Assembly: GCA_021521415.1 (NCBI GenBank)
Contig: JAIQDT010014618.1
Location: forward strand, 62,001-126,000
Direction: 5' to 3'
DNA from: Bidens hawaiensis
Taxonomy: Eukaryota; Streptophyta; Magnoliopsida; Asterales; Asteraceae
DNA length: 64,000 nucleotides
Of the stretch, positions 23,595 to 34,354 are shown piece by piece (positions within the stretch are counted from its first letter, which is position 1; each line of letters starts with the position of its first letter). The position numbers were made by a program, and so were the translations under genes. A model generated the notes under the pieces. The model saw nothing but the letters and a program-made list of their open reading frames with translations. It did not search any database and was not told the origin of the DNA.

Positions 23595-25535
23595 GAAACA
23601 AATTTTGTAGACTGAAAAGAATTGAATTAGTTAAATCCAAAATTTTATATAAAACTGGTTATTTTACCCGGGCAGCTGACAAAACTTTAGCGTTGAAACC
23701 CGGGTGTTGGTTAAACCTAAGTGTTACGACGATGAGTCGACGCTAATTCTATCGATATCAATTACGTTCGTTAGGGTATAGACATTGATGGTAAAGTTTG
23801 AGCGTTAAAGCCCCAAAAATAATTTGTCAGATTAACATATAAATATATTAACATATAAAAAACAAAATATTTAAGATGTTTATTTGGTTGGCAAACCCGA
23901 GCAGTGTAAAATACAAGCGTTGTCGGCCTCGAACATTGTGGCAGTAATTTGACACGAATTTGATCGGTTTTAATTTCACTCGTTACAGTATTGTAGCTAT
24001 AAAAAAAAGTATAAATATGACGGTGGACCAATGGCGGGCCAGGGGCAGAGGTAGTCGGACGGAAAACTTGCACGTCGGTAAAAAAAATGAAACCAGTAGG
24101 AATTCTAAGACTTATTGTGCTTGATTTGTTCCTATAATACGTTAGAATGCAACGGGATTAAAATCTCTTGCCACATTCTTTACATGTTTGGTGTAGAATT
24201 TCTTAAATAAAATCTTAATTACATATAAAGTATTTGTTGAACAATGAAAACATTTTCTTAAATCAAGAAAAAATCCAACCAAATTGTAGGATTTATGATT
24301 TTATGTAATCCACAAAATGACAAAAGGAATATTTTACATTAATAAATAAAAGTGCAATAGGTCGTCGTTATAGTCCGTTCACCATGCGGGGACCAAGAAT
24401 ATAACCGATGACTCAACCCTAATCTCCACAACTGGTTAGTAGTACAAACAATGAAAGATTCAGAGATGCTCTCACTTTCACTTATACTCGCACTTATCTC
24501 TTTTCAATAAAGAACCAAGTATTAATTCTCACGCTAAAGGGTGGTCAATAACGAAAACACATCCTATGGCAAGACTAACGAAGTTTGTTGTGTATATATA
24601 CACACACAAATAATTTTCAATGTAGGTTAGCATCAAGCGATACATTTATTATATTAACATAATTGCACTTCAAAACAACTATCCTTTTAACCTTTCAAAG
24701 ACTTAAGAATAGCATAGCGTCACATTTAGCTAGGGTTGGTCACAAGTCGAGTCAAGCTTAGCTAAGCCCTCTAAATTACATTCAAACTCGGATTCCAAAC
24801 TGAACGGCAAATTTGAGCACAAGCTTGGTTTAATTTGCTTCAAAAAACATTAAGCTCTCTCAGCTTTGGCATGATTATATTACTATAATTTAAAAGATTG
24901 AATGCCATATACGCAAGGTATAAAATGTTAGAAGATTGGTTTAAGCGAGCCAAACTAGGCTTGAGCTCGGTTCATTTACAAACTGAGTCTAGAAAAGGTT
25001 GACAGGAGATGAGTATGAACTGAGAATCACAGGTAACCAAACATCAGATTCAACAGAACCTATCCATGGACCAGGTAACCAAATAAACCATGTTTAGTGA
25101 ACCACGTGAGTGAGATTATGGAACCACATACCAGACGACACATAATGACCAAATTTGATGACTTTAAGCAGCCTTATATTGCAAAAATGACGGCAGCATC
25201 AGCATATTATAAGCGAGTAATTAATTAGAAGAATTATAGCAATTTCAGATATGTTATAATTTTTTGGATTTTTTGTCATATAAAAAAAAGAAGTGTATTT
25301 TCCGATCTTTGATCATTTAATCCAACAAGCATTTCAAGACGCTCTTGCGTTGCAATATATAAAGACAGTAAAAAACAAGAAATTTAATTTCTAGGGAAAA
25401 AACAATGTCAACAAACAGTAAATCATGTCTCATGGGAAGACAAAAAAACACATTTACCAGTATACTAACTCTGAAATCTAATAAAAATTAAACCAACGTT
25501 TTTTAATGTACCCATTATAATTTATAAGCTGCAAA
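23595..25535. other. Intergenic DNA downstream of the eS19 gene
   Basis: No exon is recognised. At 23660-24070 is an unassigned sequence with two CCCGGGYRG words and a 100-codon minus-strand ORF of no known family. At 24720-25000 is a diffuse stretch of self-complementary words (GTCGAGTCAAGCTTAGCT, GAGCTCGGTTCA) resembling the many degenerate hAT-type MITEs of this window, but ends were not found. The last few hundred bases probably include the 3' UTR of the eS19 gene. Confidence 0.4.
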
Positions 25536-26191
25536 GCCTCAAGGGGTAGCAACCACTACTCTTCCTGCAACTTGATCAAGATCTCTTCTTCCATTCGATG
25601 TAATCTTCCTTCCACTATGCACATTATCACATAAAATCAGTAACACAGTTTAAATAAAGTTCTATGCACTCATAAATACTGAACTTTTAAACACTCACCC
25701 CTTAGAGTCAAAGTCAACAATGTTCATGGTCTGCAACTGTTGAAGAATGTGACGTGCAACACCACCACTGCTTTTGCAGAAGTGAGGTGGAGCACTACCG
25801 TTCCTCATGCGTCCACCATAGATTCTTTGGAAAGCACCAACACCAAGTCCTCCCCTCAAGTAAATCTTCCTTGCCATGGAAGCTTAACATAATAAATAAA
25901 ATATCAGCAGATTGAAATTTAGTTTCAAAATATCAAACGTACAAAATTAAAAATATTAAGTAAATGCTTACCGGCTCAAATATAGTACCAATCTGGGTCG
26001 TATGGTGCAAGCTCCTTAAATGTAGCGGTCTTGACAATATCGGTCCAATGTGGTAGCTCCATCTGTCAAAAATGGCAGCAAAAGAATACATTAACTAAAC
26101 TCACAACTATACTTAAATTGTCTTTTTTAGGACGGGCTTTAAAGTACTGTTTTTTTTTGTATACGACAGAGGTGTTTTTCATTAAAGTAAA

Positions 26192-26302
26192 CACATAAGT
26201 TTGAGGTAAAAATTGTCATATACAGATCGCACATATATCATGTTTTATAAATGTTATATGTGGGGTCTGAATAAGACAATTTCTACCTCTAACATATGCA
26301 TC
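26192..26302. repeat. Small fold-back sequence in eS19 intron 1
   Basis: CATAAGTTTGAGGTAAAAAT and the region after it pair with the complement of the stretch ending near 26302 (ACAATTTCTACCTCTAACAT). It looks like a MITE of about 110 bp. No TSD was fixed. Confidence 0.45.
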
Positions 26303-26882
26303 TAATTAAACAAAACCACTTATTCAATGTGGCATATAAATAAAAACAAAGTCATTTTAGCGATCCATGGTAGCATACTTGCATTAGACAGCTCCTCAGT
26401 TCTGCCTAGTTCTAATAATCATATTCCAACTAAACAACTAAAAGTCACAAAGAAAAGGTTGCAAATCAAATCGTTTCACACATCGCATAAGATGAGAATT
26501 GAACACGATGCTGAATATGGTTTGAGCTTTTAGGCCGGTTTGCTAGAACTAAGTTAACATTTACTCATTCAGCTTAACGGTCTGTTGTATCAAACCGTGT
26601 TCGCGCAATCTTTATTAAAACTTTACAACGACGAAACGAACAAAGCGTGATCTAATAAAACAGGTTAAACAAAACAAGTAAAGTTAATCAAATCCTAGCA
26701 AAGTAACAAGCTCAAACCATAAATGCATCTTATCCAGGATATAAATAAAACTTGTAGGATTGCAAATGCATATGACTCTTAGGGTTTCAAAACATAAGTT
26801 CTAAACTAGATCATTCACCTAATATGTATAAGTATAATATTCCATATATACATCAAACAACACACAAAATAATACACATCAG

Positions 26883-26933
<51 letters not shown>
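26883..26933. repeat. (AAT)n microsatellite in eS19 intron 1
   Basis: About 17 uninterrupted ATA/AAT triplets lie just downstream of the exon 1 donor site of the eS19 gene. Confidence 0.95.
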
Positions 26934-26935
<2 letters not shown>

Positions 26936-27103
26936 CGATAAATAAACCTTGCCGGAGCGTTTGAGGTGAGCAGCATACGCCTTCACGAACTCATGAGGTG
27001 AAACGTCTTTCACGGTTCTCGCCGTCTCCATTTTCAGGCGGTGCTACGGCGGCAGACGACGGTGGCTAGGGTTTTGTGTGTGTGCGAGTGTGCCGGCGGC
27101 GTG

Positions 27104-27112
27104 TTAGGGTTT
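27104..27112 (-). promoter_or_regulatory. Telo-box upstream of eS19
   Basis: AAACCCTAA on the minus strand lies about 75 bp upstream of the eS19 start codon; a related AACCCTAG is near 27066. Telo-boxes are known in promoters and leaders of plant ribosomal protein genes. This supports an origin as a normal ribosomal protein gene with its own promoter. Confidence 0.6.
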
Positions 27113-27220
27113 AAAAGCGTTTGTGAGTGAATGCAGGCTGCTATGATTTGCTTTTAGGTATGTTATGATTTGCTTTTGAGGTAATTAATTTTACTGAACT
27201 TGTGATTATTATTATACAGA

Positions 27221-27647
27221 GTTACAGAATTTGTCCTTTATGTTTACCCTAAATTTTACTGGTGATCTTTTATCTTTCAAATTGATGTTTATTATCCTTT
27301 ACGTTTTAAAAAGTAACACCTTTTGTCCTTTAGGCCTAACCCAGTTAAAAAATCTCATTAAGTCTTGTCACGTGCTTCTCACGTGGGGGTATTTCCGCCA
27401 TTTCAACTCCCGTTATGATTTTCCCTCCATTCCACTGCACATGGTAGTGATTTTCCTGATTTTGAAATGACGGAAATACCCCCACGTGAGAAGCACGTGA
27501 CAAGACTTAACGAGATTTTTTAACTGGGTTAGGCCTAAAGGACAAAAGGTGTTACTTTTTAAAACGTAAAGGATAATAAACATCAATTTGAAAGATAAAG
27601 GACCACCAGTGAAATTTGGGGTAAACATAAAGGACAATTTTTGTAAT
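27221..27647. mobile_element. Long inverted-repeat (fold-back) MITE upstream of eS19
   Basis: The left arm (27221 to about 27413) and right arm (about 27465 to 27647) are near-perfect inverted copies: TTGTCCTTTATGTTTACCC near 27231 has its complement near 27640, and CACGTGCTTCTCACGTGGGG near 27369 faces its complement near 27480. Arms are about 190 bp with a short spacer. Mirror-image ORFs on the two strands result from this symmetry. It begins about 190 bp upstream of the eS19 start codon. The flanking TTATTATT runs prevent a sure TSD call. Confidence 0.85.
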
Positions 27648-27720
27648 TTTGTCTTATTATTATTATTTATTACTATAAATTTGTATATCATAAGTTTTAA
27701 TAAATGTTATATAGTGTTTT

Positions 27721-27870
27721 TATCAATCAATCAATCATACATAGTGAAATCCCACAAATAGCAAAGCTATAAGTATGGTCTGTGAATGGTGGGATGTGGG
27801 CACAACGTACCTCTATCCGATGGGATAAAGATGTCGCTTTCAGAGAGACCATCAGCTAAAAGTAACATTG
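27721..27870 (-). mobile_element. SINE-like retroposon fragment
   Basis: On the minus strand the sequence runs GGTCTCTCTGAAAGCGACAT, ... GAGGTACGTTGTGCCCACAT, CCCACCATTCACAG and ends in GGGATTTCACTATG followed by ATTG repeats. The order (GGTCTCTCTGGAAGCC, GAGGTA...GTACATCCCACC, GGGATTT.ACTGGGTATG, short 3' repeat) is that of widespread plant tRNA-derived SINEs. A second copy is at 43563-43706. Family name not assigned. Confidence 0.55.
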
Positions 27871-27885
27871 TATGAGAGAATATAA

Positions 27886-28140
27886 GGGTATATGTAGTGG
27901 GCGAAATTGAGGGCGATTTTGGGACGATAAGGGGCGGGGGGAAATTGTCGCCGGGAAGAAGGAAAAGAATATTAATATTATATTAATGTGTTATATATAT
28001 ACATACATATATATATATATATATTACTATTTGTAGCCCCTACACCATTACACCCCCAAAAACAAATTTTCACCCCTTGCTAATTAGGCGTCACGTGTCT
28101 CAATTCGCTCTAATTTATAGCTCCTCCACTACGCATAGCC
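27886..28140. mobile_element. Tourist-like (PIF/Harbinger) MITE
   Basis: 255 bp with termini GGGTATATGTAGTGG and CCACTACGCATAGCC in inverted orientation, flanked by TAA on both sides (27883-27885, 28141-28143), the TSD typical of Tourist-like MITEs. The interior carries a TA microsatellite. Non-coding. Confidence 0.75.
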
Positions 28141-28241
28141 TAAGGAGCATCAGAGTTCAAGATATAGTGTTTTTAAAATATTATATATAAAAAGACTAGC
28201 TTTTGAACCCGTGTATTACACGGGATTGTCAAATAATAAAA

Positions 28242-30473
28242 TGTAACATCCTACTTTCGGTTATTATAATAAAAATAAATTTCGTTATTTCATAGTGGGT
28301 CGTTATCGGTTTAGATAAATATAATATGAGTTGGGCTAGTGTTGGGTAAATGAATATGGGTTATGGATTTGGGTTAGGAAAGAAAGAAGGAAAGACCATG
28401 GGCTTAAGCCCATGATCCATAAATATATAAACCCTTAATATCCATTTAATCCTCATTCACACATATTCCATACACCACCCAAAACACACACTTAAGATTT
28501 CCCTCTAGTTCTTCCTTATCTCTAGCCGAAATCAAGAAGGAAACCGAGCACCGACCCTAGGTAACGATAGTTTAATATTGTATGAGCTTAACCCGTTAGA
28601 TATAGTTGCGAAACGACGAGCCGACACCGTTAAACCGTTTAAATCACGAGATCTGGGTGAAATCGGGTATAAACCGAACCTATGATGAGCTCAGGGATCA
28701 CCCTAGCTCAGATCTGGATTGAACGGGACGAAAAACGGTGAAAAACGAGTTAAAACTCGTTTTTCCGGCGGCTTTCCGGCAATGACGGCGCCTGAAAGGT
28801 AATACGAGGTTAAGGGTATGTTAGGGAATGTTATGACATTCCCTGACCTAACCCTAGTTCGCTAACGGGAATTTAGCGAATTAAGGGTGATTCGTTAAGT
28901 AGATTCGCTGAGGAAAGATAACGAACTAGCCTTAGTTCGTGTCCTGATTCGTTAAGGAAAAGATAACGAATTAACCCCCCATTTCGTTATAGCTATTCGT
29001 TAAAGGAGATAACGAATTAGAAGGTCCAATTCGTTACTTGAACTGATTCGCTATGTGGACTGGTTCGTACAAGGACGAATTCGTCAGAGGACCAGTTCCT
29101 TAGAGGGTTCAGTTCGTTACAAATGACCAGTTCGCTAAGATAAGTCAATTCGTTAAAGACTGAATAACGAACTAGAAAGTTTAATGAAATGACAGAACAG
29201 TCCTTGGACTTAGAAAAAGAATGAATTAATTACAATTCATCCCTTGAACTTTTGAGTTAGCAAATTAATTAATGATTCGAAATTGTAATGGAAAATGTGT
29301 TACGATAGTTAATGGAAATAAAATTTTTCCAAGCGACCCCAGCCAGGGGCTCTGCCCCTTGGACCCTGCTAGGGGCTGCCGCCCCTAGACCCCGCTGCCA
29401 GGGGCGCTGCCCCCGGACCCCCGTTCGTTGTGGGTTATATAAAGATAGAAATACAACATGAGTAGTAGTAGTTAATTGATACATGTAAATATTATACAGT
29501 TAGCCGTGCACAGCTCAATAAGGGAATAACGATTAACGGAGAGCGTAACAGGATTCAGGTGAGTTTCTAGCCCCATTTATGTGTTATGTTTTCGGGGCTG
29601 TGTGCATACTCAATATGTTTGTTAATACGCTTATCCAAAGAGATAAGTGTATGCCTTATGTGAATAATGTGAAATGTATGAATGATTGCTTGATGGTACG
29701 TGAACGATCTTCAGATATTGCACGTACTGTCGGGTTGTAACGCTATGTATAAGGTAAGTATGATATGTATGCTTATGTGTATGAACGTGATAAGGTTAAT
29801 AAAAGAAGGAAAGGATGGTTGTATGGTTACGAAAATGGTACCGAGCCCTAATAATACTCGAGGTATGATGTATGGTTGTATGGTAACAAAGAGGGAATCG
29901 AACCCTACTAATATTCGAGAACTAGGGAACCGAACTCTACTAATATTCGAGGAAAGAGGGTACCGAGCCCTAATAATACTCGAGGAAAGAGGGTACCGAG
30001 CCCTAATAATACTCGAGGGAAGAGGGTACCGAGCCCTAATAATACTCGAGGAATGTAGGGCGTAATGCTCTTTATAACGTAAGATAAGAAAACAAGTTAG
30101 TACAAAAGAAAGTATGAAAGTATGAATGAAAGAACATAAGTTTGTGTATATTGTATAATGTATGTTTAACTAGAACTTACTCAGCGTAGCTGACTTTTAG
30201 TATGCACGCAGGTGAGTAGGATGAGGCAGCTCGCTTGAGGAGACACATGACACTGAATAAGAGGCTGGCATCGGAAGACCCAAGACGTTTAAGTTTAATG
30301 TTTTGTTTATTTTGAAAGACAAGATGTTGTTTTAAGACAAGATGTGTTTTGTTATGAAATGTTTTATGAAAGTTTTTATATTCCGCGAATGTTTTTAATT
30401 AACTCTGATATTAGAACTGCGTTTATGAGTAAACCCAACACGAAAGTAGGGCTACCGGTAACGGGGCCTTACA
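28242..30473 (+). mobile_element. Solo LTR, family B copy 2
   Basis: Starts TGTAACATCCTAC at 28242 and ends CGGGGCCTTACA at 30473 with a perfect TSD TAAAA (28237-28241 and 30474-30478). Length 2232 bp, no internal region. A plausible TATA box (ATATATAAACC) is near 28426. It is homologous in inverse orientation to 20680-23114 and 34355-36902: for example GAACTTACTCAGCGTAGCTG near 30173 matches the complement near 20945 and 34620. It carries a GC-rich patch (29330-29425) and a 33-bp minisatellite. Confidence 0.85.
29825..30056. repeat. 33-bp minisatellite in family B copy 2
   Basis: Units of GGTACCGAGCCCTAATAATA plus CTCGAGGAAAGAG, 33 bp long, occur about six times. Since 33 is a multiple of three, the array gives an open frame with an 11-residue repeat (GYRALIILEER), which is not a gene. 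It lies at the site where copies 1 and 3 have other arrays. Confidence 0.85.
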
Positions 30474-30632
30474 TAAAAACAAAAAGATCCATTATCTAAA
30501 AGAAATGAACAGAATTATAGGTAAAAAGAAAATAAAATATATATAGTATAAACAATAAGAAGTCTAAAATCTCAAATTTACAAATTTGATTTTTTTATAT
30601 ACAACATTTGCAAAAATTGTTTCGACCAATTA

Positions 30633-30960
30633 CCCGTGGATAACTATGATAAATGAAATGGGAGATTAGAGAATTAAAAGAGAAATTATAACCAATTTCT
30701 TAAACTGTATTGTCTCATGACCCATGGATATGTACGATAAATAAGATGAGAAATTAGAGAATTGTAAATAAAATTATAACCCATTTACCAAAAAAATTTT
30801 TGGCCCATGACCAATGGATAGTTAAAAATAAATGAGATGATAAATTAGAGGATTAGAAAGGAAATTATAACCCATTTCTCAATATGGTTTTGCTTCATAA
30901 CCCATGGATAGGTAGGATGAATGAGAAGAGAGATTAGGCATAGAATGAATGTGGGATTGA
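30633..30960. repeat. About 90-bp tandem repeat in the small Helitron
   Basis: Four diverged units start with CCCATGGATA or a variant at about 30633, 30721, 30811 and 30901. They share GAGATTAGAGAATTA and AAATTATAACCCATTT words. A plain internal repeat of the non-autonomous Helitron. Confidence 0.8.
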
Positions 30961-31000
30961 CACATCATCCTCATTATTTTCTTTTATTAGTATAGTTAGA

Positions 31001-32054
31001 TATATGAACTAAAAGAGAAAAAAGAACATGTGGTGTTGATCAAAAGTCAATATACATGAACTCTAACTTTGAAGTATTTGAAACAAGTGATATGAGAAGA
31101 GTATTCGAGTATGTGAGATTACAACATTAGTTTTGAAATTTTCATCGGTATGTGCATGTGTGACATTAGGTGACATTTTTAGTCAACACGTTTACACGAA
31201 TCAAACCCGAATATGTAATATACTATACAATAACAAAAATAAAAATTTGAATTTATTAAGATCAGAAAAACATTCCAAAAATATTTAACATTTAAAATAT
31301 GTTTTAGAGGTGAGCTTTAAGATTGAGTTTTGTTAACTAGTGGACATCCGATGATAAAAGTTTAATCATACAAGACCACACATGTATGACAAGAGTTACT
31401 ATATATTTTGATTGGTGGATATCAAACACATGCTTTTATAATTACTAGACGGGTGTCCGCGCGATGCAGCGGGAAATCCAGACTTTGGTAATCTCATTAC
31501 AAGTTTATGTGTGTTCATTGTTCGGTTTGAAAGCGTTCAAACCGATCATTGGTTTAATTTCACGATTGGTTTTTTTTCTTTAACTTTTAGCCAACCGATT
31601 TTAAGTTTCAACGGGGTGGTTTCAGTTTTCGACGACAAAAAGGTTACTTACAGTTTAGATCACAACTTAATTTAAAAACCATCAAAACCATACCGCAAAC
31701 ACCCACACGTAAAATGTTGTTTTTTAACTAAAAAAAACTATAACAATATGATAATCAAATTAAAGATAATAAAATTCTCGTTTTTATGGTGCAATGTTTT
31801 ATAAAAAATATTAACGTATAAAAAAGTTATGACCGTTTAAATTCCGTGGGTGAAGTTGGGTTAAAAGTGAAAATTAAAAGAGTATATAGGTAAAAGATTA
31901 AGGGCCATAGTTGTAATTAATGTTTAAATTTACAAAAGGTGATTAAAGTTAAAGGATCAAAATTATAACTATTTTTAATGATTTGAAATTGCAAGTAATT
32001 TATTCCTTAAAAGACTATATTGTCCTTTTCAATATATGTTTTGTTGAGTTATAA
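31001..32054. other. Non-coding stretch with a Helitron 3' terminus
   Basis: No gene is visible. At 31445-31480, read on the minus strand, the sequence GCTGCATCGCGCGGACACCC followed by GTCTAG and T has the stem and CTAG end of a Helitron 3' terminus (tip at 31445). A partner 5' end was not found before the Harbinger element at 32055. A possible one, TCTATACTTCATTATG on the minus strand, starts at 44430; if real, the Harbinger element and its nested LTRs all sit inside this Helitron. Confidence 0.45.
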
Positions 32055-32879
32055 GTGGGTGTTTGGGTAAGCTTTTTAAAATTGCTTATTTGCTATTTAA
32101 AAAAGCAAATAAGCAAATAAGCAAATAAGTATGTTTGGGTAACATGGAATCACTTTTAAATTTTGTTATTTGTTAAGTGTTAAAAAGAGGGTTTTCAAAA
32201 GCTAGAATTCCAAGCTTTTTGATTGTTCAGTGACATCAATACCCATCTCTGCTCCCATCTCTGCTCATCTTCACAATTCCAGGCTCCATTACTCATCACC
32301 ACCAACCACCTTACAACTCTCATAACTCTACCAACAACCCTTCATTACTTATCACCAACAACAATATTCACTACTCACCAACCCCTCAACAACCTGAAAT
32401 TTATAAAAGGGGAGAAACCAGAGAAGAGCCCAGAGAAGACGAGAGGCGGTTTTGAACTATTCCGGCGACGCCAACGACCTATTTTCCCCGACCTACACCT
32501 CCGGTGGCTTGTTATCTCAGGTATGTTTCTTTTTTTATTGAGACTGTAACAGTATTTTGCTATTAATTGATTTGTTGTAGTTTCTTATTCATGTTATTTT
32601 CTTTAAATCTTGTGTTGAAAAGTTATCTCCTACTAGGTATTGGTTTTTTGTTTGTTTATCTTGATTTCCACATTCTTAACTATAACTCTTATTTGATTAT
32701 ATTGTTTGTTTGAAAATAGTATATATCAGTTTATCTTTTTTGTGATAAAACTCATGCTCATTATTCTGGTTTATTGTTTGGTTATCAAAATTTTGTGGTT
32801 TGTATTTGTATAAATAGAGTGTAGATAACTAAAACTCTTATTTGATTATTTTGAAATTTTGATTAAGTGTTATCAGATC

Positions 32880-33230
32880 ATGGATGAAAACCAACCTAAT
32901 GAAGTTGATTGTGAAACATAAAAAAAAAGTATAAAACGAAAGTACTCTGGAGTAATGATACATTCATGGAGTTTGTCAATGCTTGCTTAAATGAATATAT
33001 AAAGGGAATGGACCCGGTACTACCTTCAATAAGGTTGGGTGGGAGAATATAGGAAAAACCATGAAGGAAAGAACGGATAAAACTTTAGATAAAAAACAAC
33101 TTAGAAACAAATGAGACAGCATGAAAAAGGATTGGAAGTTGTATGACCGCTTAATGAGACTTGAAACTGGAATCGGTGGGACGAGAAGCTTAATCGACGC
33201 ATCGCCTAAGTGGTGGGAGGAGAAAATAAA
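32880..33230 (+). pseudogene. Harbinger MYB/SANT-like DNA-binding protein, broken
   Basis: After an acceptor near 32876 an ATG at 32880 opens MDENQPNEVDCET, then a stop. The following frames encode a MYB/SANT-like domain: WSNDTFMEFVNACLNEYIKG, then one frame over PGTTFNKVGWENIGKTMKER, then DKKQLRNK, a TGA at 33112-33114 where Trp is usual, DSMKKDWKLYDRLMRLETGI, and SLIDASPKWWEEKIK before a GTAAAA donor. So one missing base near 33005 and two stops break it. In PIF/Harbinger elements the MYB-like protein binds element ends and works with the transposase. Confidence 0.72.
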
Positions 33231-34354
33231 GGTAAAATCTAATATTATTATATAATTTATATAATATGCATACATATATATTGTTTGAGCGATGTGTTTT
33301 GACATCTTTTTTAAATTTGCCATAAAAGGCTTAACGGGCTCAAACCGTGAAACCAAACCATTACTAACGGTTTGGTTCGGTTTGGTTTAAGAACTCTTTC
33401 CGCAAACTATAATAATGATGTACCCGCATATATTGAAAAATATCCCCGATACTATCCAATGTTTAAGGTATTATCCACTGCTCCGGTTACTTTAATAGTA
33501 TTTAAACTTCAAAAAATGATTTAATTATGATATCTATTTGTGTTTTTAGGATTGCATCGGTGCTATCGATGGGACACATGTGAGGGCATCAGTACCACAG
33601 ACTGATCAAGAAAAATATATTGGTCGAAAGGGATATGCTACACAAAACATAATGGTTGCTTGTGATTTTAACACGTGTTTTACATTTGTATGGGCCGGAT
33701 GGGAGGGGACCACACATGACACAAGAATTTTCAATGAAGCCTTACAGAGAGCGGACCTTCGTTTTCCACATCCAACGGGTGGTTAGTAGAATTTTTTTTG
33801 TAATGCAATTTTTATGTTTTAAATAGTTGTTTGAAACGAATAACAATGTTGGTTTTTATTTTCAGATAAATACTATGTTGTTGATGCTGGATACCCAAAT
33901 ACTAAACGGTATCTCGCTCCATACAAAGGGACAAACATTCATTACCATATACCCGATTTTCAACGTGGTCAGACTAGTGCCATGCGCGCTCCTCGCGGAT
34001 TGAAGGAGACATTTAACTACCACCACTCATCATTGAGAAATATCGTTGAACGAACTTTTGGAGTGTGGAAAGCTAGGTGGGCATTGTTAAGAGATATGCA
34101 TGTTAATTACAAGTACAAGCACCAAGTACAAATTGTGTTAGCATCGATGGCGATCCATAACTTTATTAGAAAGGCTGGCTTGTTTGATGATGCATTTGAC
34201 ATTGCACAAAAAGAATCCTACAATCCCCCTCACGGTGGTGCGAGCAATGAAGTTCATGAAGAAGGTACAAGTCGAACTGTAACATCCCCAAAATTTCGAT
34301 CCAAATTTGACAACTTAGGAAAGTTGAGGGATCAAAAATAATATATAAACAAGT

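Larger units (their letters stand above)
25539..27031 (-). pseudogene. RPS19: 40S ribosomal protein eS19 gene with premature stop
   Basis: Four exons on the minus strand: 27031-26948 ([20 protein letters not shown]...), 26062-25972 (ELPHWTDIVKTATFKELAPY), 25882-25699 ([20 protein letters not shown]...) and 25614-25539 (RKITSNGRRDLDQVAGRVVV...). All introns are GT-AG and the exons join in phase to 145 codons, close to the usual 143 residues of plant eS19. Family role: a 40S subunit protein needed for small-subunit maturation. Codon 57 is TGA (25976-25978), where eS19 has Arg after DWYYI; a C-to-T change of CGA explains it. The product would stop at 56 residues, without the basic C-terminal half. 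Because introns are kept, this is a duplicated gene copy or a mutant allele, not a processed copy. A sequencing error cannot be excluded. Confidence 0.92.
28196..31000 (-). mobile_element. Small non-autonomous Helitron interrupted by a family B LTR
   Basis: On the minus strand it begins TCTAACTATACTAATAAAAG at 31000, preceded by A, and ends CTAG at 28196 followed by T. Just before the 3' end is the diagnostic hairpin CCCGTGTAATACACGGG. These are classical Helitron ends. Without the inserted LTR (28242-30473 plus one TSD) the element is about 570 bp, with no coding capacity. It holds a tandem repeat of about 90 bp at 30633-30960. Confidence 0.82.

Noticed and set aside
27231..27691. Two ORFs, one on each strand, with nearly the same protein
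   Set aside because: They are mirror images created by the two arms of the fold-back MITE.
29700..30065. 121-codon ORF with an 11-residue repeat
   Set aside because: The repeat unit is a 33-bp minisatellite inside a solo LTR, which is open by its length alone.
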